From contig NZ_CP134696.1 in the NCBI RefSeq assembly GCF_031851795.1, positions 4,112,501 to 4,176,500 of the forward strand: a DNA stretch of 64,000 bases, given 5' to 3'. The notes beneath the pieces were generated by a model. The model saw only the letters and a list, made by a program, of their open reading frames with translations, did not search any database and had not been told where the DNA came from. The stretch comes from Pontibacter sp. G13 (GTDB lineage Bacteria > Bacteroidota > Bacteroidia > J057). Shown in pieces: positions 33,874-41,889 of this stretch. The position numbers and the translations under genes were made by a program. Position 1 is the first letter of the stretch. The number at the start of each line of letters is the position of its first letter.

Positions 33874-34691
33874 TCTACCCGCTCTGTCAGTCGAAACAAT
33901 CTCGGACGACTTGGAGCTGCATCAGAAACGAATGGTGCGATTTGCAAATCGAGGAGATACCTTCCATCCTCGATATCATCAGCGACATAAATCATCTCGG
34001 TGATGGTGCGATCAATTCCGTCTGACTCTGAGACATTATTGGAGCCTTGTGGTACGCCCCAGAAGATGTGGTGGATAGACAGCTTGCCTTCGTCGAAAAG
34101 CCTGTCTACGGAAGGCATGTCGACCAAAAGATGTGTGACATTCCAGCTTCGGATCAATTTCATGGCTTCCCAGGAGAAGAATGGGGGAGGGGTTTTCATG
34201 TAATCGCGGCTGCGTTTGGAAGGATCATTGGGGGTGGTTCGGATCACCAATGCTTCCAGGAATTCAGGATGGCCATTTGGCAGGGCTTCTTGAAGACTCG
34301 CCACATCGATCACCATGTCCTGTGGTGCCAATGGGGGATCGTAGGAATCTCGGCTTGCTTCGGCTGGTGTGGGATTGACGGTGATTAGGGTCGAGGGAAT
34401 AAAACTTGGACCTAGCGAAGAATGAACGGGAATCCGTGCTTCAGCTATGTGACCAATGCATTCTGTATGGGTGCCGTTGCAATGCGGGGTAAACTGGTAG
34501 GTTTCAAAATTGCAGCTTCCTCCTCTCCTGACATCTCCGACAAATCCTCCGCCTTCGAATGCTTCCGAAACTGCCTGAGGAACGCCATACGTGTTGGGTT
34601 GAGGGCCATTGAAAATGAGCGGAATGCTGATATCCAGTGGATTGAGGGCTACTGAATAAGTGGTGCCATCAAGTCTGAGGTCCAATTCCAT
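33864..34691 (-). CDS. Cyclase-family hydrolase (kynurenine formamidase-like)
   Basis: A 275-residue metal-dependent amidohydrolase-like protein of the cyclase family (PF04199). The metal-binding motif is present as PHCNGTHTECIGHI, a form of HxGTHxDxPxH in which Asp is replaced by Glu. Further family strings are ALVIRTT, NVTHLLVDMPSVDRLFDEGK and LSIHHIFWGVPQ. Members include arylformamidase of the kynurenine pathway and isatin hydrolase; the substrate here is unclear and no kynurenine pathway genes are adjacent. ATG 34691 opens MELDLRLDGTTYSVALNPLD; an in-frame ATG at 34721 is also possible. It overlaps the end of the DUF1572-VOC gene on the other strand. Confidence 0.85.
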   Translation of the reverse strand: MELDLRLDGTTYSVALNPLDISIPLIFNGPQPNTYGVPQAVSEAFEGGGFVGDVRRGGSCNFETYQFTPHCNGTHTECIGHIAEARIPVHSSLGPSFIPSTLITVNPTPAEASRDSYDPPLAPQDMVIDVASLQEALPNGHPEFLEALVIRTTPNDPSKRSRDYMKTPPPFFSWEAMKLIRSWNVTHLLVDMPSVDRLFDEGKLSIHHIFWGVPQGSNNVSESDGIDRTITEMIYVADDIEDGRYLLDLQIAPFVSDAAPSRPRLFRLTERVDQG

Positions 34692-34743
34692 GATCTGCGA
34701 ATAGATAAGGTAAATCTCCAAAATAGGGCTAAATGGCCGACTA

Positions 34744-36393
34744 TCAAGGGATCATGTGAAATTCTACGCGCCGATTTTGCGCCCTTCCTTCCTCTTCCTG
34801 ATTGGACGCCACAGGACGGTTGTTGCCGAATCCCATGTAGGTCAGACGGTTGGGAGAGATTCCTACTGCGATCAAATAAGCTCTCACCATGCGGGCCCGC
34901 TTCTCAGACAATTCTAGATTCTCTCCAGAATTTCCAAGTCGGTCGGTATGGCCATGAATCGCGATTCGCAATTCAGGATTTGATTTCAGAAGCTCTGCCA
35001 ATCGATCGATTTCACGATGGGCTTCCTCGTCGGCTTTGATGCTGCCTGAAGTGTAGTAGATCGTGGTGATGAGCGTTTCTGACTCAGCGGGTTTTTCGTA
35101 TGCCGATCCTGAACCTGGAAGGATCGGTGCATTTTCATCTCCCGGACGAAGTCGTACCTCTAGGGGATAGATCATGCCGTTGGATGCTCGTGTCAGATCG
35201 AGTTCAGCAGATCCCGGTTGGTGCCCTTGAGCTCTCGCGATGAGAAGGTAGGAACCTCCAGCAGGGAGGGAGAATTTGAAAGAGCCATCAGATACACTCG
35301 AAGTATCCCGAACGAGCACCGCCATAGAAGGCAACGATTGGCAGGTCAAACCTGCAAACAAGGGCGTTTCGGTCTCGGAATTGATCACCTTTCCCTCTAC
35401 ATGTACCATGGGCCCTCGGAATCTAGCGGTAGAATTCGCAACAGATTCCTCTGGAGCCTCAAGCGTAATTCTGACCAGATCTGTTTCCCCCATTGATTGG
35501 TATTCAGAAGCAAGGAACGCATATTTCTCATCGGAGGTCATGACGAAGTTGGCTTCGAGTCCAGGGCTATTCACCTTGGAGCCCAGATTCTCTGGAGTAG
35601 ACCAGTAGGCCCAACTTTCATCCAATCTCACAGATCGGTAGATATCTTCCTCGCCTAGCCCGCCGGGTCGGTTGCTGTTAAAATAGAGGGTGCGATTGTC
35701 AGCCGCGATAAATGGACCTGATTCGTTATATGCGGTATTGATGTCGGGTCCAAGTGGTACCGGAGCTGTCCAAGTATCGTTGTCTTCCCGAAAGCTCACA
35801 TAGAGATCGTTGGAATTGTCATTGGGAATTTCGGAGAAATACATCACCAATACCTGCAGATCCGGCGAAAGTGTACCGGCCAAATAGGTGCCTTTGACCA
35901 TCTCCTTGAGCCCTTCGATCTGAAGTTTTTGGGGCGCTCCCCAGCCTTCCTCTGTTCGTTCTCTAATGGAAAAAGCCCGCTGCTCAAAATAGCCGTCTTC
36001 AGAAGCCCCTCGCACGAGCATCCATTGCCCGTCTGGTGAAATCCCGCAAATCAGATTGCTCTGCTCTTGGTTGAATCCTCCAGAGAGGTGCTGTGCCAAT
36101 CCCCATTCATTGGCCTCTGGGTCCCATACGGACATCCACGTATCCTCGGAGCCGTGCTGCCCAAAGGTATTGTCGGGATGATTGATCCGAGAAAAGTAAA
36201 GCCGTTGCCCGTCCGGTGTAGGGATGGGGTAATATTCTTCGGAGGGCGAATTGATGTGGTCACCCAGATGTTGAATCTGTGCAAATGCCTGACAGGAAAT
36301 CAAGCAGAGAACTCCCGTTAGAAGCCTCAAAAGATGGGAAGCAGATCCTAGTTGGGTCGTCCAATGTGAGGATCTGAATGTATTGGAAAGCAT
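34744..36393 (-). CDS. OmpA-family protein with PD40 propeller
   Basis: A 549-residue exported protein. From ATG 36393 a signal peptide ends near ISCQAFAQ. WD40-like (PD40) blades follow with PTPDGQRLYFSR, GISPDGQWMLVRG, GTLSPDLQVLVMYF, TLYFNSNRPGGLGEEDIY and TSDEKYAFLAS, then a carboxypeptidase-regulatory-like domain (VEGKVINSETETPLFAG). The OmpA peptidoglycan-binding domain is at the end: IHGHTDRLGNSGENLELSEK, MGFGNNRPVASN and RAQNRRVEF. It should anchor an outer membrane assembly to peptidoglycan, as similar proteins do in T9SS bacteria. In-frame codons up to 36600 lack signal character and are excluded. Confidence 0.9.
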   Translation of the reverse strand: MLSNTFRSSHWTTQLGSASHLLRLLTGVLCLISCQAFAQIQHLGDHINSPSEEYYPIPTPDGQRLYFSRINHPDNTFGQHGSEDTWMSVWDPEANEWGLAQHLSGGFNQEQSNLICGISPDGQWMLVRGASEDGYFEQRAFSIRERTEEGWGAPQKLQIEGLKEMVKGTYLAGTLSPDLQVLVMYFSEIPNDNSNDLYVSFREDNDTWTAPVPLGPDINTAYNESGPFIAADNRTLYFNSNRPGGLGEEDIYRSVRLDESWAYWSTPENLGSKVNSPGLEANFVMTSDEKYAFLASEYQSMGETDLVRITLEAPEESVANSTARFRGPMVHVEGKVINSETETPLFAGLTCQSLPSMAVLVRDTSSVSDGSFKFSLPAGGSYLLIARAQGHQPGSAELDLTRASNGMIYPLEVRLRPGDENAPILPGSGSAYEKPAESETLITTIYYTSGSIKADEEAHREIDRLAELLKSNPELRIAIHGHTDRLGNSGENLELSEKRARMVRAYLIAVGISPNRLTYMGFGNNRPVASNQEEEGRAQNRRVEFHMIP

Positions 36394-36712
36394 ATCGGTA
36401 GTGCGCTTGCTGCAAACCCCAGAAACCTTAGGCTGAGGGGTAGAGTGAAGAGGTTGATAATGAACCGAAAGGTCCGTCAATTGTGTGATGGATAAATTAA
36501 GATTAATCGAATAAATATAAGAAGCCAATCTAGGGTATTTATTTCGGTCAGTTTTTCTTGGATTTATGGGGGAAGTGGAAATCATAACAAGGGGTTCCAA
36601 TCTAGGTCGAAGTACTCAATATTATGTCAATTACGGCATTGCTCCCTACTCCTTTTCCTGATTTCCGTTAATTTTACGCATCCAGTCAACTTTTTCATAC
36701 TCAAAATCCGAT
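36394..36712. other. 319 bp divergent intergenic region
   Basis: Lies between the OmpA-family start (minus) and the MBL start (plus). AT-rich around 36480-36560. Only imperfect promoter boxes are visible, for example TATATTTA on the minus strand near 36515. No gene or strong hairpin seen. Confidence 0.5.
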
Positions 36713-37369
36713 ATGCTCAACATCAAGCTGTTCACCTTCAATCCCTTCATGGAGAATACCTACATCCTGATCGACGAGACGCAAGAAGCCGTCATCATCG
36801 ACCCGGGGTGCCACAATTCTCAGGAAAAGGCGATGCTCAAGGAATATATCGAATCTCAAGGACTCAAGGTGGTGGCGCTGCTCAATACCCACGGGCATAT
36901 TGACCACATGTTCGGCAATGCTTGGGTCAAGTCAACCTTCGATGTTCCATTTGTCACGCACCAAGGCGTGATTCAGGAGCTCCGCGCTTCCGAGCAATAC
37001 GGACCAGCCATGTGGGGGATCAATCCAGATATCAGCCCTGATCCAGATCGACTGGTTGACGATGGCGATACCTTCACATTTGGCAATACCACGCTCGAAG
37101 TGCTGTTTACGCCAGGCCATAGCCCCGGGCATATCAGTTTCTTCCACCGTGAGTCTGGGCAATTGTTTTCTGGTGATGTGCTATTTGAGCGGAGTATCGG
37201 AAGAGTTGACCTTCCGGGTGGCTCGATGGATATCCTGATGGATTCCATTCTCAACAAGCTTCTTCCGCTCGGGGACGATGTGACGGTTTATCCCGGTCAC
37301 GGTGGCCCTACCACTTTGGGAGAAGAACGCGCCGCGAACCCATTTATCCTTCAATATCTCAATTCATGA
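36713..37369 (+). CDS. MBL-fold metallo-hydrolase, glyoxalase II-like
   Basis: A 218-residue cytosolic zinc hydrolase of the metallo-beta-lactamase fold, of the YcbL/GloB-like type. Metal motif THGHIDHMFGN (HxHxDH) is near residue 63; later ligands lie in FTPGHSPGHISFF, SGDVLFERSIGRVDLPGG and YPGHGGPTTLGEE. Length and the short C-terminus fit single-domain YcbL-like hydrolases rather than full glyoxalase II, which adds a helical domain. Substrates in the family are thioesters such as lactoyl-thiols. The stop overlaps the next start by ATGA, so the lipoprotein gene that follows is translationally coupled. Confidence 0.92.
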   Translation: MLNIKLFTFNPFMENTYILIDETQEAVIIDPGCHNSQEKAMLKEYIESQGLKVVALLNTHGHIDHMFGNAWVKSTFDVPFVTHQGVIQELRASEQYGPAMWGINPDISPDPDRLVDDGDTFTFGNTTLEVLFTPGHSPGHISFFHRESGQLFSGDVLFERSIGRVDLPGGSMDILMDSILNKLLPLGDDVTVYPGHGGPTTLGEERAANPFILQYLNS

Positions 37370-38094
37370 ATGTCTCGAACGTTAGAGCCGCATGGGTGGC
37401 CTGTCTGATGCTAAGCGTGTGGTCCTGCCAGTCCTCCTCCTCGGAGGCTCCTCAGGAATCAGTTCCGATCGTGAGGGAAGCTGCTGATACCAACTGGCAA
37501 CTGGACATCAAAACCACCAAAATGGAAAGCCCTGACCATGTCTGTGTGGTGGAGGAAAGCTACCCGAAGGTGAGTGGAATGGCTGATGCTGCGAAGGAAA
37601 AGGCAATCAATAAACTGCTCAAACCTAGCAATCGCAGATTGAGGATGGAGTTGATGGGTGAATGCCTTGCGCAACTGGACGGCTTGGTCTATGAAGAACC
37701 CGCTCGGGTAGGACGGACTTTTGAGGTGGTCGAATCCCCTGAATCCATCTTGTCGGTTGCATTTACCTACCACGATTTCTATCCCAATCGGAAGGATTCT
37801 GTGCGGATTTTTCGTGCTGTCAATATAGATATGAGTCGTGGGGAAATGATTCGGTTTGCAGATTGCTTTCAGCCGACGCTCCAGCAGGAATGGGACCAGA
37901 TCACCCCAAAAGGAACATCGTCCTTTGATCTGATGCCAAAGGACGATGCGTTTGTGATTGGTCGAGATTCCGTGTATTTCTATGGTGAAGAAACAGAAGC
38001 CGCAGGGCACACTGGAGGAATCTATGTTCAGGCGATTTCGCTTGAAGCTCTAAATCCCTACCTCAAGGAGACTGGGCCCCTTGTCAACCGCTAG
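37366..38094 (+). CDS. DUF3298/RsiV-like lipoprotein
   Basis: A 242-residue predicted lipoprotein: MNVSNVRAAWVACLMLSVWS followed by Cys. The mature part shows the PdaC/RsiV-like arrangement: ESYPKVSGMADAAKEKAINK near the start, then SVAFTYHDFYPNRKDSVRIF and FRAVNIDMSRGEMIRFADCF, and a C-terminal strand (DAFVIGRDSVYFYGEE). It starts inside the stop of the MBL gene (4 bp overlap) and its own stop overlaps the convergent flippase-like gene by 4 bp. The role is unknown; periplasmic face of the outer membrane is likely. Confidence 0.75.
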   Translation: MNVSNVRAAWVACLMLSVWSCQSSSSEAPQESVPIVREAADTNWQLDIKTTKMESPDHVCVVEESYPKVSGMADAAKEKAINKLLKPSNRRLRMELMGECLAQLDGLVYEEPARVGRTFEVVESPESILSVAFTYHDFYPNRKDSVRIFRAVNIDMSRGEMIRFADCFQPTLQQEWDQITPKGTSSFDLMPKDDAFVIGRDSVYFYGEETEAAGHTGGIYVQAISLEALNPYLKETGPLVNR

Positions 38095-39158
38095 GAGGCT
38101 GATTGCTGCGGATTTACGGTTTCATTGGCCTCGGAAGATTTGGGTTCCTTGGCCATCAGGAACATGTACCCAACCAGTCCTGCCAAAAGCAACATCACCA
38201 TCTGCGCAGAGTGCAAGAGCAGGGCAAATGATTGACCCAGCTCTTGACTTGCCTCAACTGTTGGCAAGACCACTAAAGTGGTAAATGTCAGGATGATGGC
38301 CTGATGATAGGATCCTACCCCACCTGGAATCGGCAGCGCCATGCCAATTCCCCCAATGACTGTAGTAATCAAGGCTAAATATGGCCAGTTGTAGGAGGTC
38401 TCTTCGAAGCCCGGCATGCTGAAGAAGGCCACATAGGTCATCAGCCAGTAGCATACCCAAATCGAAATCGTGTACACCACATATAGCCAAGGCTTATCGA
38501 TGTCCTTGATGCTGAGGGTGGATTTCAGCAATTGGGAAATGAATGCCCATATCTCTCTGAAGAAAGGGATAGCTAGGAGCTTGTTGCGAAGTATGTAGAT
38601 GGCACCGAGCCCGAGTAATCCGATCCCAACCAATGAGCCAAGAATAAGCGGAATATTGATGGAATCAGCTGATTTGCCCATGAGTCCCAAGACAGAGCTT
38701 GCCAATACCTCAGTCAAGGTGTCAGCCTCCAGCGAAAATGCCAAGAAGATCAAACCCAACAGGATGATCGCATCAATGGCCCGCTCAATGACGACTGTTC
38801 CCAATGAAGTAGCCACCGGAATACGGTCTGTTTTGTAGACTGCGGTACATCTTGCGACCTCTCCTGCTCTCGGGAGGGCCATATTCACGAGATATGTGAC
38901 CATGGTCGCTGCGAATGTATTGCCATAAGGAATGGAGTGGCCGGCAGCTGTGAGCTGCATATTCCATCTCACAGATCGGAGAAAGTGGCTGAGCAACCCG
39001 ATGGAGATGGAGGCAATCAACCATCCATAATGCGCATTGGCGAGATCTCCCTTGAGTTTTTCGATGGAAGTATCCTGAAACGCAAAGTACATGAGGGCAA
39101 CGCCTAGGCCAATTCCGCCTAAGTACTTCAGGATACTGACAAGCTTCTCTTTGTTCAT
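38091..39158 (-). CDS. Flippase-like integral membrane protein (LPG synthase TM / UPF0104 family)
   Basis: A 355-residue polytopic protein with about eight helices and no soluble catalytic domain. Family features seen: a short basic N-terminus before LGGIGLGVALMYFAFQ, SHFLRSVRWNMQLTAAGH, VTYLVNMALPRAGEVARCTA (the conserved N-x-x-L-P-R-x-G-E motif), VVIERAIDAIILL, and GGIGMALPIPGGVGSYHQAI. In this superfamily (MprF N-terminal domain, AglD2) such proteins move or synthesise amino-acylated or glycosylated lipids. The substrate here is unknown. Repeat copy B lies 78 bp upstream of its start. Confidence 0.88.
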   Translation of the reverse strand: MNKEKLVSILKYLGGIGLGVALMYFAFQDTSIEKLKGDLANAHYGWLIASISIGLLSHFLRSVRWNMQLTAAGHSIPYGNTFAATMVTYLVNMALPRAGEVARCTAVYKTDRIPVATSLGTVVIERAIDAIILLGLIFLAFSLEADTLTEVLASSVLGLMGKSADSINIPLILGSLVGIGLLGLGAIYILRNKLLAIPFFREIWAFISQLLKSTLSIKDIDKPWLYVVYTISIWVCYWLMTYVAFFSMPGFEETSYNWPYLALITTVIGGIGMALPIPGGVGSYHQAIILTFTTLVVLPTVEASQELGQSFALLLHSAQMVMLLLAGLVGYMFLMAKEPKSSEANETVNPQQSAS

Positions 39159-39235
39159 GGATCGGGTTGAGTTCAGTGGCTAAAGATCGTATTTGCGAAT
39201 CAAGTTTTTAGGCTGATCAGGCGCAATGCTTCCAA

Positions 39236-39462
39236 GTGCGGCTGGTTGGTGCGGCGTAAGGTGCCTGGAAGATTCAGTCGGTGGAGGAGGTGTACATGAG
39301 ATTGATGGTACCCTCGATCCAAGACTAGGTTCAAGTTCCATGCAGGCTTTCAGTCCACCGACCGAGCGCCAGCGAGTCAGGAAGGGACCGACCCAGCGAC
39401 AATCGTGTCCAGGAGGCACTTTGAGCCAAGCACGCTGGGATACGCCCAAGTCATCCAAAAAA
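39236..39462 (-). repeat. Dispersed structured repeat, copy B (~227 bp)
   Basis: Second copy of the element at 18794-19018. The conserved stems are GTCGGTGG (39277-39284) with CCACCGAC (39355-39362), loop 70, and CCCAGCG (39392-39398) with CGCTGGG (39433-39439), loop 34. As in copy A, its minus-strand start coincides with the T-tract of an intrinsic terminator (here panD) and it precedes a minus-strand gene (here the flippase-like one). The middle part (39285-39354) is more divergent than the flanks. Confidence 0.85.
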
Positions 39463-39496
39463 TAAGGGGTTGAATCTCAATGTTGAGTCAACCCCT
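39457..39496 (-). terminator. Rho-independent terminator of panD
   Basis: On the minus strand AGGGGTTGA/TCAACCCCT (39465-39473 with 39488-39496), loop 14 nt, then TATTTTTT. It lies 43 bp after the panD stop, and its T-tract is the edge of repeat copy B. Confidence 0.88.
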
Positions 39497-39538
39497 ATGT
39501 GTGAATCTTTCATCAATCCTTGGACCTAGATCCGCGGA

Positions 39539-39892
39539 TTATGCATGAGGCAATTGGTTGTTTTCATCTGGAAAGACGATGGTAGGCTGGTAGTTTTCAG
39601 CCTCCTCGGGGGTCATCTGCGCGTAGCTGATGACGATGATGGTGTCGCCAACCTGCACTTTGCGGGCCGCTGGACCATTGAGACAGATCATGCCACTTCC
39701 CCGCTCTCCCTTGATGGTATAGGTTTCCAGTCTTTCGCCATTGTTGATATTGACGATTTGGACTTTTTCACCCTCGTAAATCCCGGCAGCCTCTAGCAGG
39801 TTTGGGTCGATCGTAATGCTTCCCACGTAGTTCAGCTCAGCTTGAGTGACCTTTACGCGGTGGATTTTGGATTTGAAAATGTTGAGTAGCAT
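39539..39892 (-). CDS. panD: Aspartate 1-decarboxylase proenzyme
   Basis: Pyruvoyl-dependent decarboxylation of L-aspartate to beta-alanine for pantothenate synthesis. The self-cleavage site is YVGSITID, with Ser at residue 25 when translation starts at ATG 39892, exactly the canonical position; this decides the start (117 residues) over an in-frame codon at 39946. Other family strings are [42 protein letters not shown] and ISYAQM. It lies 178 bp downstream of panC on the same strand, so beta-alanine and pantothenate formation are clustered. A TAATTTTG box on the minus strand (39944-39951) may give it its own promoter. Confidence 0.97.
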   Translation of the reverse strand: MLLNIFKSKIHRVKVTQAELNYVGSITIDPNLLEAAGIYEGEKVQIVNINNGERLETYTIKGERGSGMICLNGPAARKVQVGDTIIVISYAQMTPEEAENYQPTIVFPDENNQLPHA

Positions 39893-40070
39893 AACACTTA
39901 TGTACAGCCGACAATGGGCACGCGTTTCGTTAAAACTCAGATGCAAAATTAAGAAAATCCCTGCAATATCATCTGTGTGGTGACAATGTATAGGGATATC
40001 CCGTTTTTCGACAATATGGAAGGTATTCCAGAAGGATTCATTGACCTATGGTAAGAAATCCCTACCTCCA

Positions 40071-40913
40071 TTAGAGGGCTAAGTTGTCGATCAAACGAGT
40101 CTTACCCAAAAAAGCTGCGATAAATGCATGGGGATCTGTAGCGTCGGGGAGGTTCTGGATCTCGGTGAGGTCTTCGCCGTGGAGGACTTCGAAATAATCG
40201 AGTTTCACGTCGGGGAATTTCTCGAGGTACTTGTGCACAAATGACAGGATCTCGGCGGTAGATTGGAAGGAACCAAGTTGGGATTTGACTTCCTGAAGGC
40301 ACTGGATCAAGGATAGAGCAGACAATCTTTCTGCGGGAGAAAGGTATACATTTCGCGAGCTCATGGCGAGTCCATCGGGTTCGCGGACAATAGGACAGGG
40401 CACAATCTGAAGCGGGAAATGCAGTTCTTTGACCATGGTCTCGATGATCTTGCACTGCTGGTAATCCTTGAGTCCAAAATATGCGTGGCTTGGCTGCACC
40501 AGATGAAAGAGAATGCTCACTATTTGCACCACTCCGTTCATGTGTCCGGGACGACTAGCGCCACAGAGTTTCTTGTCAAGGTCTCTGATGGAGAAGAGGA
40601 TTTGGGCAGGAGGTTTGGGGTAAATATCCTGCATTTTGGGCGCGAAGACGACATCTGCCCCCATTTCTCGAACGATCGCCACATCATCATCCAGGGTGCG
40701 TGGATATGCGTCAAAGTCCTCGTTTGGGCCAAACTGTGTTGGATTGACAAAAATCGATACAACCGTAAGGTCGTTTTGTTCGACTGAAGAACGGATAAGG
40801 CTGGCATGTCCTTGGTGGAGGGCTCCCATGGTGGGAACGAGGCCAATCGAGGAGTGGATTGGAAGACCGGATCGCCATTTCCGGAGTTCGGCTATATCTG
40901 TAAATACCTGCAT
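40071..40913 (-). CDS. panC: Pantothenate synthetase
   Basis: ATP-dependent condensation of pantoate with beta-alanine. From ATG 40913 the protein has 280 residues, the normal length. The nucleotidyl-transferase motif PTMGALHQGHASLIR (HxGH) is near residue 30, with FVNPTQFGPNEDFDAYPRTL, FGLKDYQQ and the KMSKS-like DGLAMSSRNVYL following. It is divergent from the starch-synthase-like gene at 41074; the 160 bp between them should hold both promoters. Gene order panC next to this truncated glycosyltransferase and DUF4270 recurs in Bacteroidota as far as I recall. Confidence 0.97.
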   Translation of the reverse strand: MQVFTDIAELRKWRSGLPIHSSIGLVPTMGALHQGHASLIRSSVEQNDLTVVSIFVNPTQFGPNEDFDAYPRTLDDDVAIVREMGADVVFAPKMQDIYPKPPAQILFSIRDLDKKLCGASRPGHMNGVVQIVSILFHLVQPSHAYFGLKDYQQCKIIETMVKELHFPLQIVPCPIVREPDGLAMSSRNVYLSPAERLSALSLIQCLQEVKSQLGSFQSTAEILSFVHKYLEKFPDVKLDYFEVLHGEDLTEIQNLPDATDPHAFIAAFLGKTRLIDNLAL

Positions 40914-40972
40914 CTCAGGCAAAATATCTAGGACCAATACGTAAGGCTAAACGGGCGAATATAAATACGCAG

Positions 40973-41004
40973 ATTGTTAATGCAAATATTTTTAACTATT
41001 TTTG
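40973..41004 (+). promoter_or_regulatory. Candidate promoter of the starch-synthase-like gene
   Basis: ATTG at 40973-40976, a 20 bp spacer and TATTTTTG at 40997-41004, a full match to the TAnnTTTG box and a 3/4 match to the upstream box. Start expected near 41010, leaving a leader of about 64 nt to ATG 41074. Confidence 0.6.
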
Positions 41005-41073
41005 TGCCTGCATTCAGAACAATTCCTAGGTATTTAGCCAAAGGACTTGTGAATTCCATAACAAGAACCGAAC

Positions 41074-41889
41074 ATGGATAAGAAACTGAGAATTCTGTAT
41101 GTAACTTCGGAAATCGACCCATTTCTTAAGCTGAGCTCGGCTGCGGACTTGATCCGACTATTGCCACAGAAGCTTCAGGAGAAGGGGCACGAGATCCGGA
41201 TCTTCATGCCGAAGTTTGGAGTTATCAATGAGCGTAGAAATCGCTTGCACGAAGTGGTGCGGTTGTCGGGGATCAATATCCGTGTTGCGGGTGAAGAGAA
41301 GCCATTGACCATCAAGGTCGCTTCCATACCGAATGCCAAGCTCCAGGTATATTTCTTGGACAATGAAGATTACTTCAAGCGCAAGTCCGTCCTGAAGGAT
41401 ACCAATGATAAATTTCATGTGGACAACGATGAGCGGTCAATCTTCTTCTGTAAGGGGGTGATTGAAACCGTGAAGAAATTGGGTTGGCCACCGGACATTA
41501 TTCATTGTCACGACTGGATGACTTCGTTTATTCCTTTATATTTGCGTACTCACTACCAAGACGATCCCATGTTCAAGGGGACCAAGACTGTCTATACAGT
41601 CTACAACAATGGGTTTGAGTCTGAGCTCGCAAATGATTACCTCGATAAGATGCGTGTAGATGGAATCGCCGATGACAAATTGGACTCCTTCTCAGGCAAC
41701 AACTATGTAGGGGTAGTCAAAGGAGGGATTGCCCTCTCTGACGTAGTGACCAAGGGACATCCGAATATTGATGCCAAACTTGAAGAGTACATCGAGCAGA
41801 CACACAGCGAAAAAATCTATTTCGACACGGATGACAAAGAATCCTATGTCGAAGGATACAATCGCCTTTATGCTCAAATTTCAAGCTGA
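41074..41889 (+). CDS. Glycogen/starch synthase N-terminal domain protein (GT5-like, truncated)
   Basis: A 271-residue protein that matches only the N-terminal Rossmann half of GT5 glycogen synthases: LRILYVTSEIDPFLKLSSAA, LPQKLQEKGHEIRIFMPKFG, a strand corresponding to VYFLDNEDYF, and DIIHCHDWMTSFIPLYLR. The usual K-x-G-G-L motif near the N-terminus is replaced (here KLSSAADL), and the whole C-terminal GT-B half with the catalytic Glu is absent, so glucan synthesis is unlikely. The coding frame is clean, and such short versions beside panC and DUF4270 appear to be a conserved Bacteroidota protein, not a fresh truncation. Role unknown; a non-catalytic function is inferred. Its end overlaps the DUF4270 start by 20 bp. 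Confidence 0.82.
   Translation: MDKKLRILYVTSEIDPFLKLSSAADLIRLLPQKLQEKGHEIRIFMPKFGVINERRNRLHEVVRLSGINIRVAGEEKPLTIKVASIPNAKLQVYFLDNEDYFKRKSVLKDTNDKFHVDNDERSIFFCKGVIETVKKLGWPPDIIHCHDWMTSFIPLYLRTHYQDDPMFKGTKTVYTVYNNGFESELANDYLDKMRVDGIADDKLDSFSGNNYVGVVKGGIALSDVVTKGHPNIDAKLEEYIEQTHSEKIYFDTDDKESYVEGYNRLYAQISS

Larger units (their letters stand above)
39159..39538. other. 380 bp intergenic region filled by repeat copy B and the panD terminator
   Basis: No coding gene supported. A 92-codon minus-strand frame over the repeat shares only its first residues in register with the frame over copy A, so it is not treated as a gene. Confidence 0.65.

Noticed and set aside
41074-41889. Idea that the short starch-synthase gene is a recent pseudogene
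   Set aside because: The frame is clean, it has a good promoter and ends in a coupled overlap with DUF4270; no downstream GT-B remnant is present.
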